Source: Lachnospiraceae bacterium oral taxon 500
Lineage (GTDB): Bacteria; Bacillota; Clostridia; Lachnospirales; Vallitaleaceae
NCBI GenBank assembly: GCA_002999035.1
Contig: CP027241.1
Coordinates: 1,925,001 to 1,989,000 of the forward strand
Reading direction: 5' to 3'
DNA length: 64,000 bases
In this document: piece after piece, positions 43,121-52,235 of the stretch
Layout of the letters: each line of letters opens with the position of its first letter
Position numbering within the stretch: the stretch's first letter is position 1
Translations under genes and position numbers: made by a program
Notes under the pieces: generated by a model
The model's input: the letters and a program-made list of their open reading frames with translations, nothing else
What the model was told of the DNA's origin: nothing
The model's database searches: none

Positions 43121-43861
43121 ATGAGCGCATTATTAGAAGTAAAAAACTTACATTCTCGGATTGCCGAGAGAGAAATATTAAAGGGCATTGATTTAACGGT
43201 CAAAGCCGGTGAGATTCATATTATCATGGGGCCGAACGGCGCGGGCAAATCAACGCTGGCCTATACGCTGATGGGGCATGAAGCCTACGAAGTAACAGCA
43301 GGCGATGCTTTTTTGGATGGTCAGGAACTGCTCAATATGAGAGTTGACGAAAGAGCGAAAGCCGGCTTATTCATGAGCTTTCAGACACCGGAGATCATTC
43401 CCGGCGTTACGGTCGAAAACTTCCTGCGGACAGCGAAGGTGGCAGTGACCGGTCAGGCTCAGAAGGTGATTCCTTTTAAGCGGGAACTGATGAAAAATAT
43501 GGATCTTTTAAATATGGACGTGAAATATGCCAGCCGCTATTTGAATGAAGGCTTTTCCGGGGGCGAAAAGAAGAAAAACGAAATTTTGCAGATGCTGACC
43601 TTGCAGCCGAAAGTGGCGATTTTGGATGAAACCGATTCGGGACTTGACGTTGATGCCATCAAAGTGGTGGCTGACGGGGTCAAGGCCTTTGCCAATGATA
43701 CCAACGCGATTATCGTGATTACCCATTATGATAAATTATTGTCGTATTTAGATCCGGATTATGTTCATATCTTAGTGGACGGAAAGTTTGTTAAGACCGG
43801 CGGAGCGGAGTTGACCAAGGTCATCAATGAACAGGGCTTTGAAGCCTTTTTGGAGAAATAA
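43121..43861 (+). CDS. sufC: Fe-S cluster assembly ATPase SufC
   Basis: Soluble ABC-type ATPase that drives the SufBCD scaffold. The 246-residue protein has Walker A G-P-N-G-A-G-K-S-T (about 37-45), M-S-F-Q-T-P-E-I as the Q-loop region, the signature F-S-G-G-E-K-K-K-N-E (the SufC variant of LSGGQ) and Walker B A-I-L-D-E-T-D-S-G-L-D. It is first of five suf genes. GGAAGAG precedes the ATG. A 151-base gap with a hairpin separates it from sufB. Confidence 0.97.
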   Translation: MSALLEVKNLHSRIAEREILKGIDLTVKAGEIHIIMGPNGAGKSTLAYTLMGHEAYEVTAGDAFLDGQELLNMRVDERAKAGLFMSFQTPEIIPGVTVENFLRTAKVAVTGQAQKVIPFKRELMKNMDLLNMDVKYASRYLNEGFSGGEKKKNEILQMLTLQPKVAILDETDSGLDVDAIKVVADGVKAFANDTNAIIVITHYDKLLSYLDPDYVHILVDGKFVKTGGAELTKVINEQGFEAFLEK

Positions 43862-43907
43862 GAACCTGTGACGGCAGAAAGACAATGAGGCCGCTGGCTG
43901 CCGGGAA

Positions 43908-43934
43908 CGCTAAGCCCTTTAATAAGGGAAAGCG
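43908..43934 (+). other. Intercistronic hairpin between sufC and sufB
   Basis: CGCT-AAG-CCCTT-TAAT-AAGGG-AA-AGCG forms a stem with small internal loops. There is no T run. It could be a processing site that sets different levels of sufC and sufB. Confidence 0.45.
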
Positions 43935-44012
43935 GAACGGATAACGAGGCAAAAGAGGTTGGCGCCGGTTAAATCATAAGCGGCGGAAGATGAGGAAAAC
44001 AAGGAGAAAACA

Positions 44013-45422
44013 GTGGAAGAGAAAAGAAAAACATATGTCGCCGATGTGGAAAGGGGCATTTACGATATTAAAGACGAAGAAAACTTCGAGTTTAAAACCG
44101 ATTCCGGTTTGACCGAAGAAATCGTCCGGGAAATATCCGAAGAGAAAAAAGAACCGGCCTGGATGCTGGAAACCAGATTAAAGGCCTTACAGATATATAA
44201 CAGCAAACCGTTTCCAACCTGGGGCCCGGATATTTCGGGACTGGATATGGATAACATCATTACCTATGTCCGGCCCAAGACAGCCATGCAGCATACCTGG
44301 GACGAAGTGCCAAGCGATATTAAAAATACCTTTGAGCGCTTAGGTATTCCGCAGGCGGAAAGGGAATCCTTAGCCGGAGTAGGCGCACAGTATGATTCGG
44401 AAGTGGTTTATCACAATTTGCAAAAGGAACTGGCCGATCAGGGTGTGGTTTATCTGGATATTGAAACGGCTGTCAGGGAATATGAGGATATTGTCAAGGC
44501 TCATTTTATGAAGCTGGTGCCGCCGACCGATCACAAGTTTGCGGCGCTGCACGGGGCAGTCTGGTCGGGCGGCTCGTTTGTGTATGTGCCGGCCGGAGTG
44601 CAGGTCGAGATTCCCTTGCAGTCCTATTTTCGGCTGAATGCCAAGGGGGCGGGTCAGTTTGAGCATACTTTGATTATTGTGGAAAAAGGCGCAAGACTGC
44701 ATTTTATTGAGGGCTGCTCGGCGCCGAAATATGATGTGGCCAATCTTCACGCTGGCTGCGTTGAGCTTTATGTTCGGGAAAATGCGTCTTTGCGTTATTC
44801 AACCATTGAGAACTGGTCGAAAAATATGTATAACTTAAATACCAAGCGGGCAGTGGTCGGGAAAAACGCCCGGATGGAATGGGTATCCGGTTCCTTTGGT
44901 TCCAGAGTGTCAATGCTTTACCCGATGACGATTTTAAAGGGCGAGTATGCCCAGGCCGAGTTTACCGGTATTACCTTTGCCGGTGAAGGGCAGCATTTGG
45001 ACACCGGCTGCAAGGTAATTCACGCCGCCAGCCATACGACCAGCAATGTCAATACCAAGTCGATTTCCAAAGACGGCGGCTTTGCCTTTTACCGGGGGCT
45101 GGTGAAAACGACGCCGGAAGCCGAGCATTGTAAATCAACGGTATCCTGCGAATCGCTGATGATGGATAATCAGTCCAAGTCCGATACTTTGCCGATTATC
45201 ACGCTGGCCAATGATAAAATTGATATGGGACATGAAGCCAAAATCGGCCGGATCAGCGATGATGCGATTTTTTATCTGATGTCCAGAGGAATTGATGAAA
45301 TCGAGGCCAAGACTATGATTGTCAGCGGCTTTGTTGAGCCGATTACCAAGGAGCTGCCGCTGGAATATGCGGTCGAGCTGAATAACCTGATCAGTTTGGA
45401 ATTTGTCGGTTCGATAGGATAG
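44013..45422 (+). CDS. sufB: Fe-S cluster assembly scaffold SufB
   Basis: 469-residue core scaffold on which SufBCD builds clusters. The start is GTG, six bases after AAGGAG. Family blocks include P-T-W-G-P-D-I-S-G-L-D near 68, V-W-S-G-G-S-F-V-Y-V-P, the beta-helix core, and C-K-S-T-V-S-C-E-S-L-M-M near 372 with the conserved Cys. The C-terminal A-K-I-G-R-I-S-D-D-A-I-F-Y-L-M-S-R-G is the SufB/SufD interface. sufD follows after 9 bases. Confidence 0.97.
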   Translation: MEEKRKTYVADVERGIYDIKDEENFEFKTDSGLTEEIVREISEEKKEPAWMLETRLKALQIYNSKPFPTWGPDISGLDMDNIITYVRPKTAMQHTWDEVPSDIKNTFERLGIPQAERESLAGVGAQYDSEVVYHNLQKELADQGVVYLDIETAVREYEDIVKAHFMKLVPPTDHKFAALHGAVWSGGSFVYVPAGVQVEIPLQSYFRLNAKGAGQFEHTLIIVEKGARLHFIEGCSAPKYDVANLHAGCVELYVRENASLRYSTIENWSKNMYNLNTKRAVVGKNARMEWVSGSFGSRVSMLYPMTILKGEYAQAEFTGITFAGEGQHLDTGCKVIHAASHTTSNVNTKSISKDGGFAFYRGLVKTTPEAEHCKSTVSCESLMMDNQSKSDTLPIITLANDKIDMGHEAKIGRISDDAIFYLMSRGIDEIEAKTMIVSGFVEPITKELPLEYAVELNNLISLEFVGSIG

Positions 45423-45431
45423 GAGAAAGCA

Positions 45432-46565
45432 ATGGGAAATTATTTGAAATACAGAGAAGCGGCGAAACAGAGCTTTGCTGCGCTGCCTTATCCGGTCTGG
45501 AAACGAATCGGCTTTGGCGGTTATGAGGTGCCCGCACCGGAGTCGGCGTCGGCGGAAGCCAGGGCCGAGATTGTTTCGGAGATTCCGCTGGCTGGCCTGG
45601 AGAGTTTAAGCGAAGAGCAGGCGCAGGCTTTTTACCAGAGAATCAATCAGTATAAATATGGGGTTGACCCTAAGTTTGTTCATTTAACGGAGGGCTGGAG
45701 CAATTTCAGCCGGGTGTATCATTTAAAGCGGAATCAAGTTGCGGCTGAGCCGATTCATATTTGCTTTGACTTATCCGGGGAAGCGCTGCTGGCGGATGAG
45801 CATTTGATTTATGCCGAGCCGGGTGCGGAAATGACTTTAGTTTTGGAATATCGGGCGCAGAAGGCGGACGTTCCCAAGGCCGGTGAATATCATGTCGGTC
45901 TGATTAAAGTCATTGCCGGGGAAAATGCGCAGATTAAGGTTTATGTGGCGCAGACCCTGCCGGAAAACAAGGTCCATATCATGAATGCCGTCGCCGAATG
46001 CGCGGCCGACGCCAAGGTGTCGTTTTACACTGTGGATTTAGGCGCCGAGGTCGTTGCTTCCGATTATCACAGCTATTTGCTGGGCGAAAGCGCGGCGGGG
46101 GCGATGGAAGGCGTTTATTTGGGCGAGGCGGAAAACCGGCTGGATTTGAGCTACAATATTCAGCATTACGGGGTGCGGACGGATTCCTTCATTGAGGTCA
46201 ATGGCGCGCTGGCCGGCAGCGCCAAAAAGGTGTTTCGCGGTGATATATATTTCCACAAAGGTTCCGGTCAGTCCACCGGCCGGGAAGCGGAATATGTGAT
46301 TTTGCTGAGTGAAAATGCCCGGGCTGACGCGATTCCGGCACTGTTTTGCGATGAAGATGACGTCTCCGGCGAGCATGCCGCCAATGCCGGAACGGTTGAT
46401 GAAAATAAAATGTTTTATTTGATGAGCCGCGGTTTTACGGAAGCGGAAGCCAAAAAACTGATTATCCGGGCGTCCTTTTCCGGTGTATTTGATCAGCTGC
46501 CGCTGCCGGATTTAACTGAGCGGATGGAGAAAGAGCTGGAAGGGAAGTTGGGAAATGTACGATAA
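45432..46565 (+). CDS. sufD: Fe-S cluster assembly protein SufD
   Basis: 377-residue partner of SufB. The beta-helix region leads to V-F-R-G-D-I-Y-F-H-K-G-S-G, a typical SufD block, then E-H-A-A-N-A-G-T-V-D-E-N and Y-L-M-S-R-G-F-T-E-A-E-A. GGAG precedes the ATG. The 3' end overlaps sufS by 11 bases, so translation is coupled. It is shorter than E. coli SufD (about 420), mainly in the N-terminal helical part. Confidence 0.94.
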   Translation: MGNYLKYREAAKQSFAALPYPVWKRIGFGGYEVPAPESASAEARAEIVSEIPLAGLESLSEEQAQAFYQRINQYKYGVDPKFVHLTEGWSNFSRVYHLKRNQVAAEPIHICFDLSGEALLADEHLIYAEPGAEMTLVLEYRAQKADVPKAGEYHVGLIKVIAGENAQIKVYVAQTLPENKVHIMNAVAECAADAKVSFYTVDLGAEVVASDYHSYLLGESAAGAMEGVYLGEAENRLDLSYNIQHYGVRTDSFIEVNGALAGSAKKVFRGDIYFHKGSGQSTGREAEYVILLSENARADAIPALFCDEDDVSGEHAANAGTVDENKMFYLMSRGFTEAEAKKLIIRASFSGVFDQLPLPDLTERMEKELEGKLGNVR

Positions 46566-47778
46566 CAGTCAAATCCGAAAGCAATTTCCGGCGATTGCAA
46601 ACCACCCTGAGGTGATTTACTTTGATAATGCGGCTTCCACCCAGAAACCGGAGGCGGTTTTGCGATGCCTGACCCGCTACAATCAGGCCGGTCACGCCAA
46701 CATTCACCGCGGCGCCTATCGCTGGTCAGTGGAAGCAACGGAAGCTTATGAGCGAACCAGAAAAAAAACGGCGGCCTTTCTTCATGCCGCTGCGCCGGAG
46801 CAGATCATATTTACTGCCGGAACGACGGCTGGTATCAATTTGGTGGCCTCGACTTACGGCCGGGCGAATATAAAAGCCGGAGATAAGATTGTGGTCAGCC
46901 TGCTGGAACATCACAGCAATTTTGTGCCTTGGCAGCAGTTGGCGGAGCAGACCGGCGCAGAACTGATTTTTTTAAATATTGACGAACAGGGCGCTTTGAT
47001 AGAAGCGGAATGGGACAAGGTGATTGTCCCCGGTGTTAAGCTGGTGGCGGTGACTATGATGTCCAATGTACTGGGGATAGCAACGCCGATTGAAAAATTG
47101 ATTGAGCGGGCACATGCCGTCGGGGCAGTGGTGATGATTGATGCCGCACAGATGGTTTCACACCGGCCGATTGACGTTCAGGCCTTAGATGCGGATTTTT
47201 TAGCGTTCAGCGCCCATAAATGCTTCGGCCCGACCGGAACCGGCGTGCTTTATGGCCGGAGAGAGCTGCTGGAAGCGATGCCGCCGTATCAATTCGGCGG
47301 TGATATGATTGAATATGTGACCAAAGAGAAAACAACCTTTGCCCCCCTGCCGCAGAAGTTTGAGGCCGGGACGACCAATATTGACGCTGTCATTGCCTTT
47401 GCGGCGGCGCTGGATTTGATGGAGCAAATCGGCTGGCCGGCGATTCAAAAGATAGAAGGAGAGCTAACGGCCTATGCTTTGGATAAGCTTCGCCGGACGG
47501 AGCATATTCAGCTTTACGGTGATGTGCCCGGAGCGGATAAAGGGCCGGTAATTGCCTTTAATATCGAGGGCGTTCATCCGCATGACGCAGCCAGTATTTT
47601 GGATAATGCCGGCATTGCCGTGCGGGCCGGGCATCACTGCGCGCAGCCGCTGATGAAAGAACTGAAAATACCGGCGGCGGTCAGAGCCAGCTTTAGCATA
47701 TACAATACCAAAGAGGAGATTGATGTGTTTGTCGAGAGGTTAAAGGAAGTCAGGAGGTGGTTGGGCTATGGATCTTAG
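46555..47778 (+). CDS. sufS: Cysteine desulfurase SufS
   Basis: PLP enzyme that takes sulphur from cysteine and passes it to SufU. The 407-residue protein has N-A-A-S-T-Q-K-P near 23, the PLP lysine K222 in F-S-A-H-K-C-F-G, and the catalytic Cys362 in R-A-G-H-H-C-A-Q-P-L. These are group II (SufS) features. The ATG lies inside the end of sufD. Its own end overlaps sufU by 11 bases. Confidence 0.97.
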   Translation: MYDNSQIRKQFPAIANHPEVIYFDNAASTQKPEAVLRCLTRYNQAGHANIHRGAYRWSVEATEAYERTRKKTAAFLHAAAPEQIIFTAGTTAGINLVASTYGRANIKAGDKIVVSLLEHHSNFVPWQQLAEQTGAELIFLNIDEQGALIEAEWDKVIVPGVKLVAVTMMSNVLGIATPIEKLIERAHAVGAVVMIDAAQMVSHRPIDVQALDADFLAFSAHKCFGPTGTGVLYGRRELLEAMPPYQFGGDMIEYVTKEKTTFAPLPQKFEAGTTNIDAVIAFAAALDLMEQIGWPAIQKIEGELTAYALDKLRRTEHIQLYGDVPGADKGPVIAFNIEGVHPHDAASILDNAGIAVRAGHHCAQPLMKELKIPAAVRASFSIYNTKEEIDVFVERLKEVRRWLGYGS

Positions 47779-48205
47779 TCAGATTTACACGGAGGTGATT
47801 ACCGAGCACAGCCGGGCGGCGCATAACCGCAAACAGCTGGCCGAAGTCACCCACAAGGAGCATGGACATAACCCCAGTTGCGGCGATGATATTATGCTGG
47901 AACTGGATATTAAGGACGGCAGGATTGCAGATGCGGCTTTTTCCGGCAGCGGCTGCGCCATCAGTCAGGCATCGACTTCAATGATGATTGATTTGATTCG
48001 GGGGCTGCCGGTAGCGGAAGCAAAGGAAAAAGCCGAGAGCTTTTTGGCCATGATCAAAGGAGAAAAAACAGAGGAAGAATTGGCAGACGTCTTAGAAGAT
48101 GCAGCGATTTTGGCGAATATTAAAAACATGCCGGCCAGAGTAAAGTGTGCAGTTTTGGCCTGGCACACCTTAGATGAGATTCTAAAGAAGGAGTCAGGAG
48201 AATAG
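47768..48205 (+). CDS. sufU: Sulfur-transfer protein SufU
   Basis: 145-residue zinc protein that receives sulphur from SufS in Gram-positive Suf systems. Conserved ligands are Cys38 (N-P-S-C-G-D with Asp40), Cys63 (G-S-G-C-A-I-S) and Cys127 (V-K-C-A-V-L). AGGAGG lies before the ATG, inside sufS. The pilT start follows its stop by one base, so the suf operon continues directly into the pilus-like genes. Confidence 0.95.
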   Translation: MDLSQIYTEVITEHSRAAHNRKQLAEVTHKEHGHNPSCGDDIMLELDIKDGRIADAAFSGSGCAISQASTSMMIDLIRGLPVAEAKEKAESFLAMIKGEKTEEELADVLEDAAILANIKNMPARVKCAVLAWHTLDEILKKESGE

Positions 48206-48206
48206 T

Positions 48207-49295
48207 ATGGAAACTTCGTCGCAGCTGGATTATATGGATTTTTTGCTCAATAAAACAATGGAAATGAAAGGAACCGATTTGCATTTATGTGCCGGCAGTA
48301 AGCCTTTGGTTCGGGTCAATTCCAGTTTGATTGATATTGAAGGGAGCGAGCGGCTGCGGCCGGATCAAATTTCCGAATTTGTGCATGAATATTTAACCGA
48401 GTTTCAAATACAGGAACTGCAGCGGGAAAAGTCACTGGATTTTTCCTATTCCCGGCGAAGCTTAGGCCGGTTTCGCTGCAATGTTTATTATCAGCGGGGC
48501 ACTTACGCGATTGCCATTCGGGCGCTGCCGATTGAAATTCCGAAGTTTGAGGATCTGGGTCTGCCGGAAGTGATTAAGAGTTTTGCGAATAAATCCAAAG
48601 GTCTGGTGTTGATTACCGGTGCTACCGGCAGCGGAAAATCTACGACTTTGGCCAGTTTGGTCGATTACATCAATGAGAATAAGAAATATCATATCATTAC
48701 GGTTGAGGACCCTTTGGAGTATCTGCATAGTCATAAAAACAGCATGATTACGCAGCGGGAAGTGGGGGGCGATGCCATTAATTTTGCTTCGGCTTTAAAA
48801 TCTGCTTTAAGAGAGGATCCGGATGTGATTATGGTTGGGGAAATGCGGGATATGGAAACGATGCAGACCGCGCTTACAGCCGCCGAAACCGGACATTTGG
48901 TGCTGACTACGCTCCACACCGGCAGCGCGGTCAAGGCGATTGACCGGATTTTGGACGGTTTCAGCAAAGAGCAGCATACTCTGGTGCAGAGCCAGCTGGC
49001 AAGCGTACTGGAAGGCGTTGTATCGCAGCAGCTTCTGCCCCGAGCCGATAAAAGAGGATTGATTGCCGTGGCTGAGGTGCTGTGCGTAACACCGGCCGTG
49101 CGCAATATGATTCGCGAGGGCAAGCATTTTCAGATTTCCAATTTGATCCAGATGGGCGATAAACAGGGGATGGTGTCAATGGAAAGAACCTTGGCCAAAC
49201 TTGCCAGGGATGGTGTGATTAGCCATGAGGTCGGCTATCTGAAGTCGGCGGATTCGCAGCTTTTTGAAAACTATTTCAAGCAACCTAGTCTCTAA
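48207..49295 (+). CDS. pilT: Type IV pilus retraction ATPase PilT
   Basis: 362-residue cytoplasmic hexameric ATPase that retracts pili. Walker A is G138-A-T-G-S-G-K-S-T146. The Asp box (V-E-D-P-L-E-Y), Walker B (D-V-I-M-V-G-E-M-R-D) and His box (L-T-T-L-H-T-G-S) are complete. V-R-N-M-I-R-E-G-K near 295 and the ending N-L-I-Q-M-G-D-K-Q-G-M separate PilT from PilB/GspE. Translation is probably coupled to sufU, one base upstream. No extension ATPase (PilB) is found in the window. Confidence 0.92.
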   Translation: METSSQLDYMDFLLNKTMEMKGTDLHLCAGSKPLVRVNSSLIDIEGSERLRPDQISEFVHEYLTEFQIQELQREKSLDFSYSRRSLGRFRCNVYYQRGTYAIAIRALPIEIPKFEDLGLPEVIKSFANKSKGLVLITGATGSGKSTTLASLVDYINENKKYHIITVEDPLEYLHSHKNSMITQREVGGDAINFASALKSALREDPDVIMVGEMRDMETMQTALTAAETGHLVLTTLHTGSAVKAIDRILDGFSKEQHTLVQSQLASVLEGVVSQQLLPRADKRGLIAVAEVLCVTPAVRNMIREGKHFQISNLIQMGDKQGMVSMERTLAKLARDGVISHEVGYLKSADSQLFENYFKQPSL

Positions 49296-49308
49296 GTAGG
49301 AGGAAAGA

Positions 49309-50361
49309 ATGAAAGCAAGCAAAGGAAAATTAAGCAAGCCGGCCCGGATTCTATTTTCCCGGCAGCTGGCACTGGCTCTTAACTCGGATATTACGATTAC
49401 CGAGGCCTTGGACATTATCCGTTCCAAATCCGAGGAGCCGCTGTTAACCAAAGCGTTGGAGGAAATGACGGCGAAGATTTACATGGGCTACAGTTTTGGC
49501 GATGTAATTAAGGAGCATGAAGAAATCTTTTCCAGTTTTTATGTCAGTATGGTTGGAATCGGTGAGGAAAGCGGCAACTTGGCTGAGATTTTGGAGCAGC
49601 TCGCCCAGACCTATGAGCGAGATATGCTGACTCTGAAAAAAGTACGGCAGGCGGTTACTTATCCCTTGATTTTAACGGTGTTAATGTTTGGCGTAATTGT
49701 TCTGCTGATTACCGAGGTCATGCCGATGTTTGACCGGGTATTAAAATCCCTGGGCGGAGAGATGCCGCAGGCAACGAAAGCTATTTTACAGGTGGGCTTA
49801 TTTTTAAGAGGTTACGGCTGGATAATTTTGTTGGTACTTATTTTACTGGGAGTCGGGATTTATTATTACGGCCGGACGGAAAAGGGCAAAGTGTTCTTTG
49901 ACGCTTTGAAGTTTCATATTCCCTATCAAAAGGAATTGACGGCATCCATGCTGGCGGCTCGATTTGCCCGGAATTTGGGCCTTTTGATGAACAGCGGCAT
50001 TGCGGTCAGCCGGGCGCTGGAGATGATTTACCCGGTAATTGACAATGAATACCTGGCGGAGGGGATTAAAGGCAGCATCCGTTTGGTCAATGAGGGTACA
50101 AGCTTAGACGAAGTGATTGAGCGGCTGCGGCTTTTCCCCCGGCTTCTGATTAAACTGTTTGCGGTCGGCGTGGCCACCGGTCAAATGGATAAGGCGCTTT
50201 TGCGGGCGGCGGAGGAAATGGACAGAGAGGTTGATGATAAGCTGGCCAGACTGACCAGCGTATTAGAGCCGATGCTGATTATTATTTTATCGGTGATTGT
50301 GGGTATTATTTTGATTTCGGTAGTTCTGCCGGTGGTCAGTATTATGAATAATATCGGATAA
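49309..50361 (+). CDS. pilC: Type IV pilus/type II secretion inner-membrane platform protein PilC/GspF
   Basis: 350-residue GspF/PilC protein with two cytoplasmic GspF domains (about 15-135 and 215-335) and three membrane helices (near 120, 165 and 325). F-S-R-Q-L-A-L-A-L, then G-E-E-S-G-N-L-A-E-I-L and V-A-T-G-Q-M-D-K-A-L are family marks. It is somewhat shorter than Gram-negative PilC (about 400). AGGAGG precedes the ATG. It follows pilT by 13 bases. Confidence 0.92.
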   Translation: MKASKGKLSKPARILFSRQLALALNSDITITEALDIIRSKSEEPLLTKALEEMTAKIYMGYSFGDVIKEHEEIFSSFYVSMVGIGEESGNLAEILEQLAQTYERDMLTLKKVRQAVTYPLILTVLMFGVIVLLITEVMPMFDRVLKSLGGEMPQATKAILQVGLFLRGYGWIILLVLILLGVGIYYYGRTEKGKVFFDALKFHIPYQKELTASMLAARFARNLGLLMNSGIAVSRALEMIYPVIDNEYLAEGIKGSIRLVNEGTSLDEVIERLRLFPRLLIKLFAVGVATGQMDKALLRAAEEMDREVDDKLARLTSVLEPMLIIILSVIVGIILISVVLPVVSIMNNIG

Positions 50362-50370
50362 GGAGGGACT

Positions 50371-50697
50371 ATGAAACGTGTCTCGATGAATACCAGTTTT
50401 GTGGCGCTTTTTTTTATCGCCGCCGCACTGATTATTATTGTCTGGCAGCTGAACAGCTATGATATTTCGGATAAAGAAATGGGCACGGAACAAATCGAAG
50501 ATATTATCCGCCATTACGCCACGGCCTGCTATGCCTTGGAAGGAAGTTATCCCTCCAGTTTAAAGTATTTGCAGAAAAATTACGGCCTGATTTTGGATGA
50601 GGAGCAGTATGCCTATTATTATGATGCTTTTGCTTCCAATATTTTGCCAGATATTAAGGTGATGAAAAAAACAGAAAGCGAGGCCGGATATGAATAA
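50371..50697 (+). CDS. Small single-pass membrane protein of the pilus cluster
   Basis: 108-residue protein with one N-terminal membrane helix (about 9-26) and a short outside domain rich in Tyr (Y-A-T-A-C-Y-A-L-E-G-S-Y-P). The helix-then-small-globule shape and G-S-Y-P-x-S-L-K recall minor pilins, but there is no G-F-T-L-I-E prepilin site. AGGAGGG precedes the ATG. The end overlaps the next gene by eight bases. I do not recognise a named family. Confidence 0.65.
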   Translation: MKRVSMNTSFVALFFIAAALIIIVWQLNSYDISDKEMGTEQIEDIIRHYATACYALEGSYPSSLKYLQKNYGLILDEEQYAYYYDAFASNILPDIKVMKKTESEAGYE

Positions 50698-51172
50698 GAA
50701 AGCGCTTTCGATTGAATCGCTGTTTGTTATGGTACTGTTTATGGTGTTTGCCGTTTCCATGGTGATGATGATTATCAGCGGCCGCAGCAGTTACAGCAAA
50801 ATCCTGGATGAAAAGGAACAGGCCGAAGATTTGCGGATTGCAACTTCTTATTTGCGGATGAAGCTGAAACAAAACAATCAGGTGGATTCGGTTTTTACTG
50901 CGCGGCTGCCGCAGACGGATGAGGAAGCTTTGGAAATTTGGCAGGATGGCGAGGAGAAACAATATCGGACGGTGATTTATTTTCGGGAAAACAAAATTTG
51001 GGAAGCCTATATGGCAGCCGAAGATGAGTTTGACTTGGCTCTCGGCGAGCCGGTCATTGAACTGGACATGGAATCGGTTCATTTTAACCGGACGGAAAAA
51101 GGGATATGGATTATTTATGATACGGGGCGCGAAGAAATTCGGCAGTTTGTAGCGCTGCAAGCGGAGGAATGA
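50690..51172 (+). CDS. DUF4860-type pseudopilin-like protein
   Basis: 160-residue protein with an N-terminal membrane helix (about 9-29, L-F-V-M-V-L-F-M-V-F-A) and an outside domain with several beta-strand-like stretches. I recall a DUF4860 family of this layout in clostridial pilus clusters. No canonical prepilin cleavage motif is visible. It overlaps both neighbours, showing tight coupling, so it is likely a structural or minor part of the same apparatus. Confidence 0.65.
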   Translation: MNKKALSIESLFVMVLFMVFAVSMVMMIISGRSSYSKILDEKEQAEDLRIATSYLRMKLKQNNQVDSVFTARLPQTDEEALEIWQDGEEKQYRTVIYFRENKIWEAYMAAEDEFDLALGEPVIELDMESVHFNRTEKGIWIIYDTGREEIRQFVALQAEE

Positions 51173-51624
51173 AGATGCTGAAACGAAATAATAAAGGCTT
51201 TACCTTGATTGAAATTATCATTTCGATTGCCGTTTTGTCCATTATTTCCGCGATTTTTTTGGAGCTTTTTATTAAAGCGGATTCCGTACAGAAACAGGGA
51301 AAAAATATCGATGACAAGGTGTTTTTGGTCAGCAATTTGCTGGAAATGCTGACGGCCGAGAAGGATATTGACAGTTTTATTCAGCAAAGCGCACCGGCAG
51401 CGGAAAGAGCGGAAAACAGCCGGCGGGAGTTGGACTTTTACTATGATAAGGCACTAAAAGCTGTACCCCAAGAGGAGAGCGTGTATTATCTGTGTCTGGT
51501 GCTGGAGAAAAAGGAAACCTTAAAAACCGGCGTTTTGTACTCAGCCAGAGTAAGCGCCTTTGAAGATACGGAGGAAGCCCCGCTGCAAATGGCGACCAGT
51601 TTTTATGAACGGAAAGGGGAATGA
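51169..51624 (+). CDS. Type IV prepilin-like protein
   Basis: 151-residue protein with the classic class III signal: N-N-K-G-F-T-L-I-E at 7-15, cleaved after Gly by a prepilin peptidase, followed by the hydrophobic assembly helix (I-I-I-S-I-A-V-L-S). The later globular part is charged. It is the only gene here with a full prepilin motif, so it may be the major or a minor pilin. No PilD gene is present nearby. It starts four bases inside the previous gene. Confidence 0.9.
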   Translation: MKMLKRNNKGFTLIEIIISIAVLSIISAIFLELFIKADSVQKQGKNIDDKVFLVSNLLEMLTAEKDIDSFIQQSAPAAERAENSRRELDFYYDKALKAVPQEESVYYLCLVLEKKETLKTGVLYSARVSAFEDTEEAPLQMATSFYERKGE

Positions 51625-51625
51625 A

Positions 51626-52141
51626 ATGCAGACAGTAAAAAATCATCTCCAGAATAACCGAGGGGCGACTTCGGTTCTGATTATGATTATGATGATTATT
51701 TTAATGGTTTTTGGCGTAGCAGCCCTGACTACGTCCGTTGCTTCCCGCAAGCTGGCGCAGAAAAATGCCGGCTGGCTGACCGAGTATTACGCCTTGCAGG
51801 GAGAAGCGCAAGTTGTTTATGCTCATTTGGATGAGGCCCTAAATTTGGCGGATGCCGGCGAAGATATCAGCCGGATTGAAGCTTCGCTGAACCGGTTCTT
51901 ACAGGAGAACACCAATTGCAGTTTTCAAAGAACGGATTTGGAAAGCCAGCCCTTTATCATCAATATGAAGGTCAGAGAATCCGGTAAGGAAGTGCCCAAA
52001 GAGATTCAAATGGGCTTTATCCTGTATAAAGGCGAGGGCCGTTATCATTTGAAGGCAACCAAATGGCTGCAGTATCAGGCCGAGATTTTTGATCCCGAAG
52101 ACGAACCGCATTTTTCCGATATAAATATAAAGATAAAGTGA
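51626..52141 (+). CDS. Pilus-cluster membrane protein (PilX-like position)
   Basis: I use ATG 51626 (171 residues), one base after the previous stop and preceded by AAAGGGGA; the in-frame start at 51560 lies inside the prepilin gene. A short N-terminus (N-N-R-G-A-T-S-V-L-I-M-I) leads into one membrane helix, then an outside domain. Start and helix resemble PilX/GspK-type minor components. It ends the cluster; 94 bases follow before a HAD gene. Assignment is by position and shape. Confidence 0.65.
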   Translation: MQTVKNHLQNNRGATSVLIMIMMIILMVFGVAALTTSVASRKLAQKNAGWLTEYYALQGEAQVVYAHLDEALNLADAGEDISRIEASLNRFLQENTNCSFQRTDLESQPFIINMKVRESGKEVPKEIQMGFILYKGEGRYHLKATKWLQYQAEIFDPEDEPHFSDINIKIK

Positions 52142-52235
52142 TATTAGGGGAAATTCGATACGAAGATTCTCTGCAAAAGGATGTTTATAGGAAAAAGCAG
52201 ATTGCGGCAGAACCGGTACCGGCAAGGAGGAGTTT

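Noticed and set aside
50654-51160. 168-codon open frame on the minus strand
   Set aside because: Antisense to the DUF4860-type gene, which is tightly coupled to its neighbours; no ribosome site.
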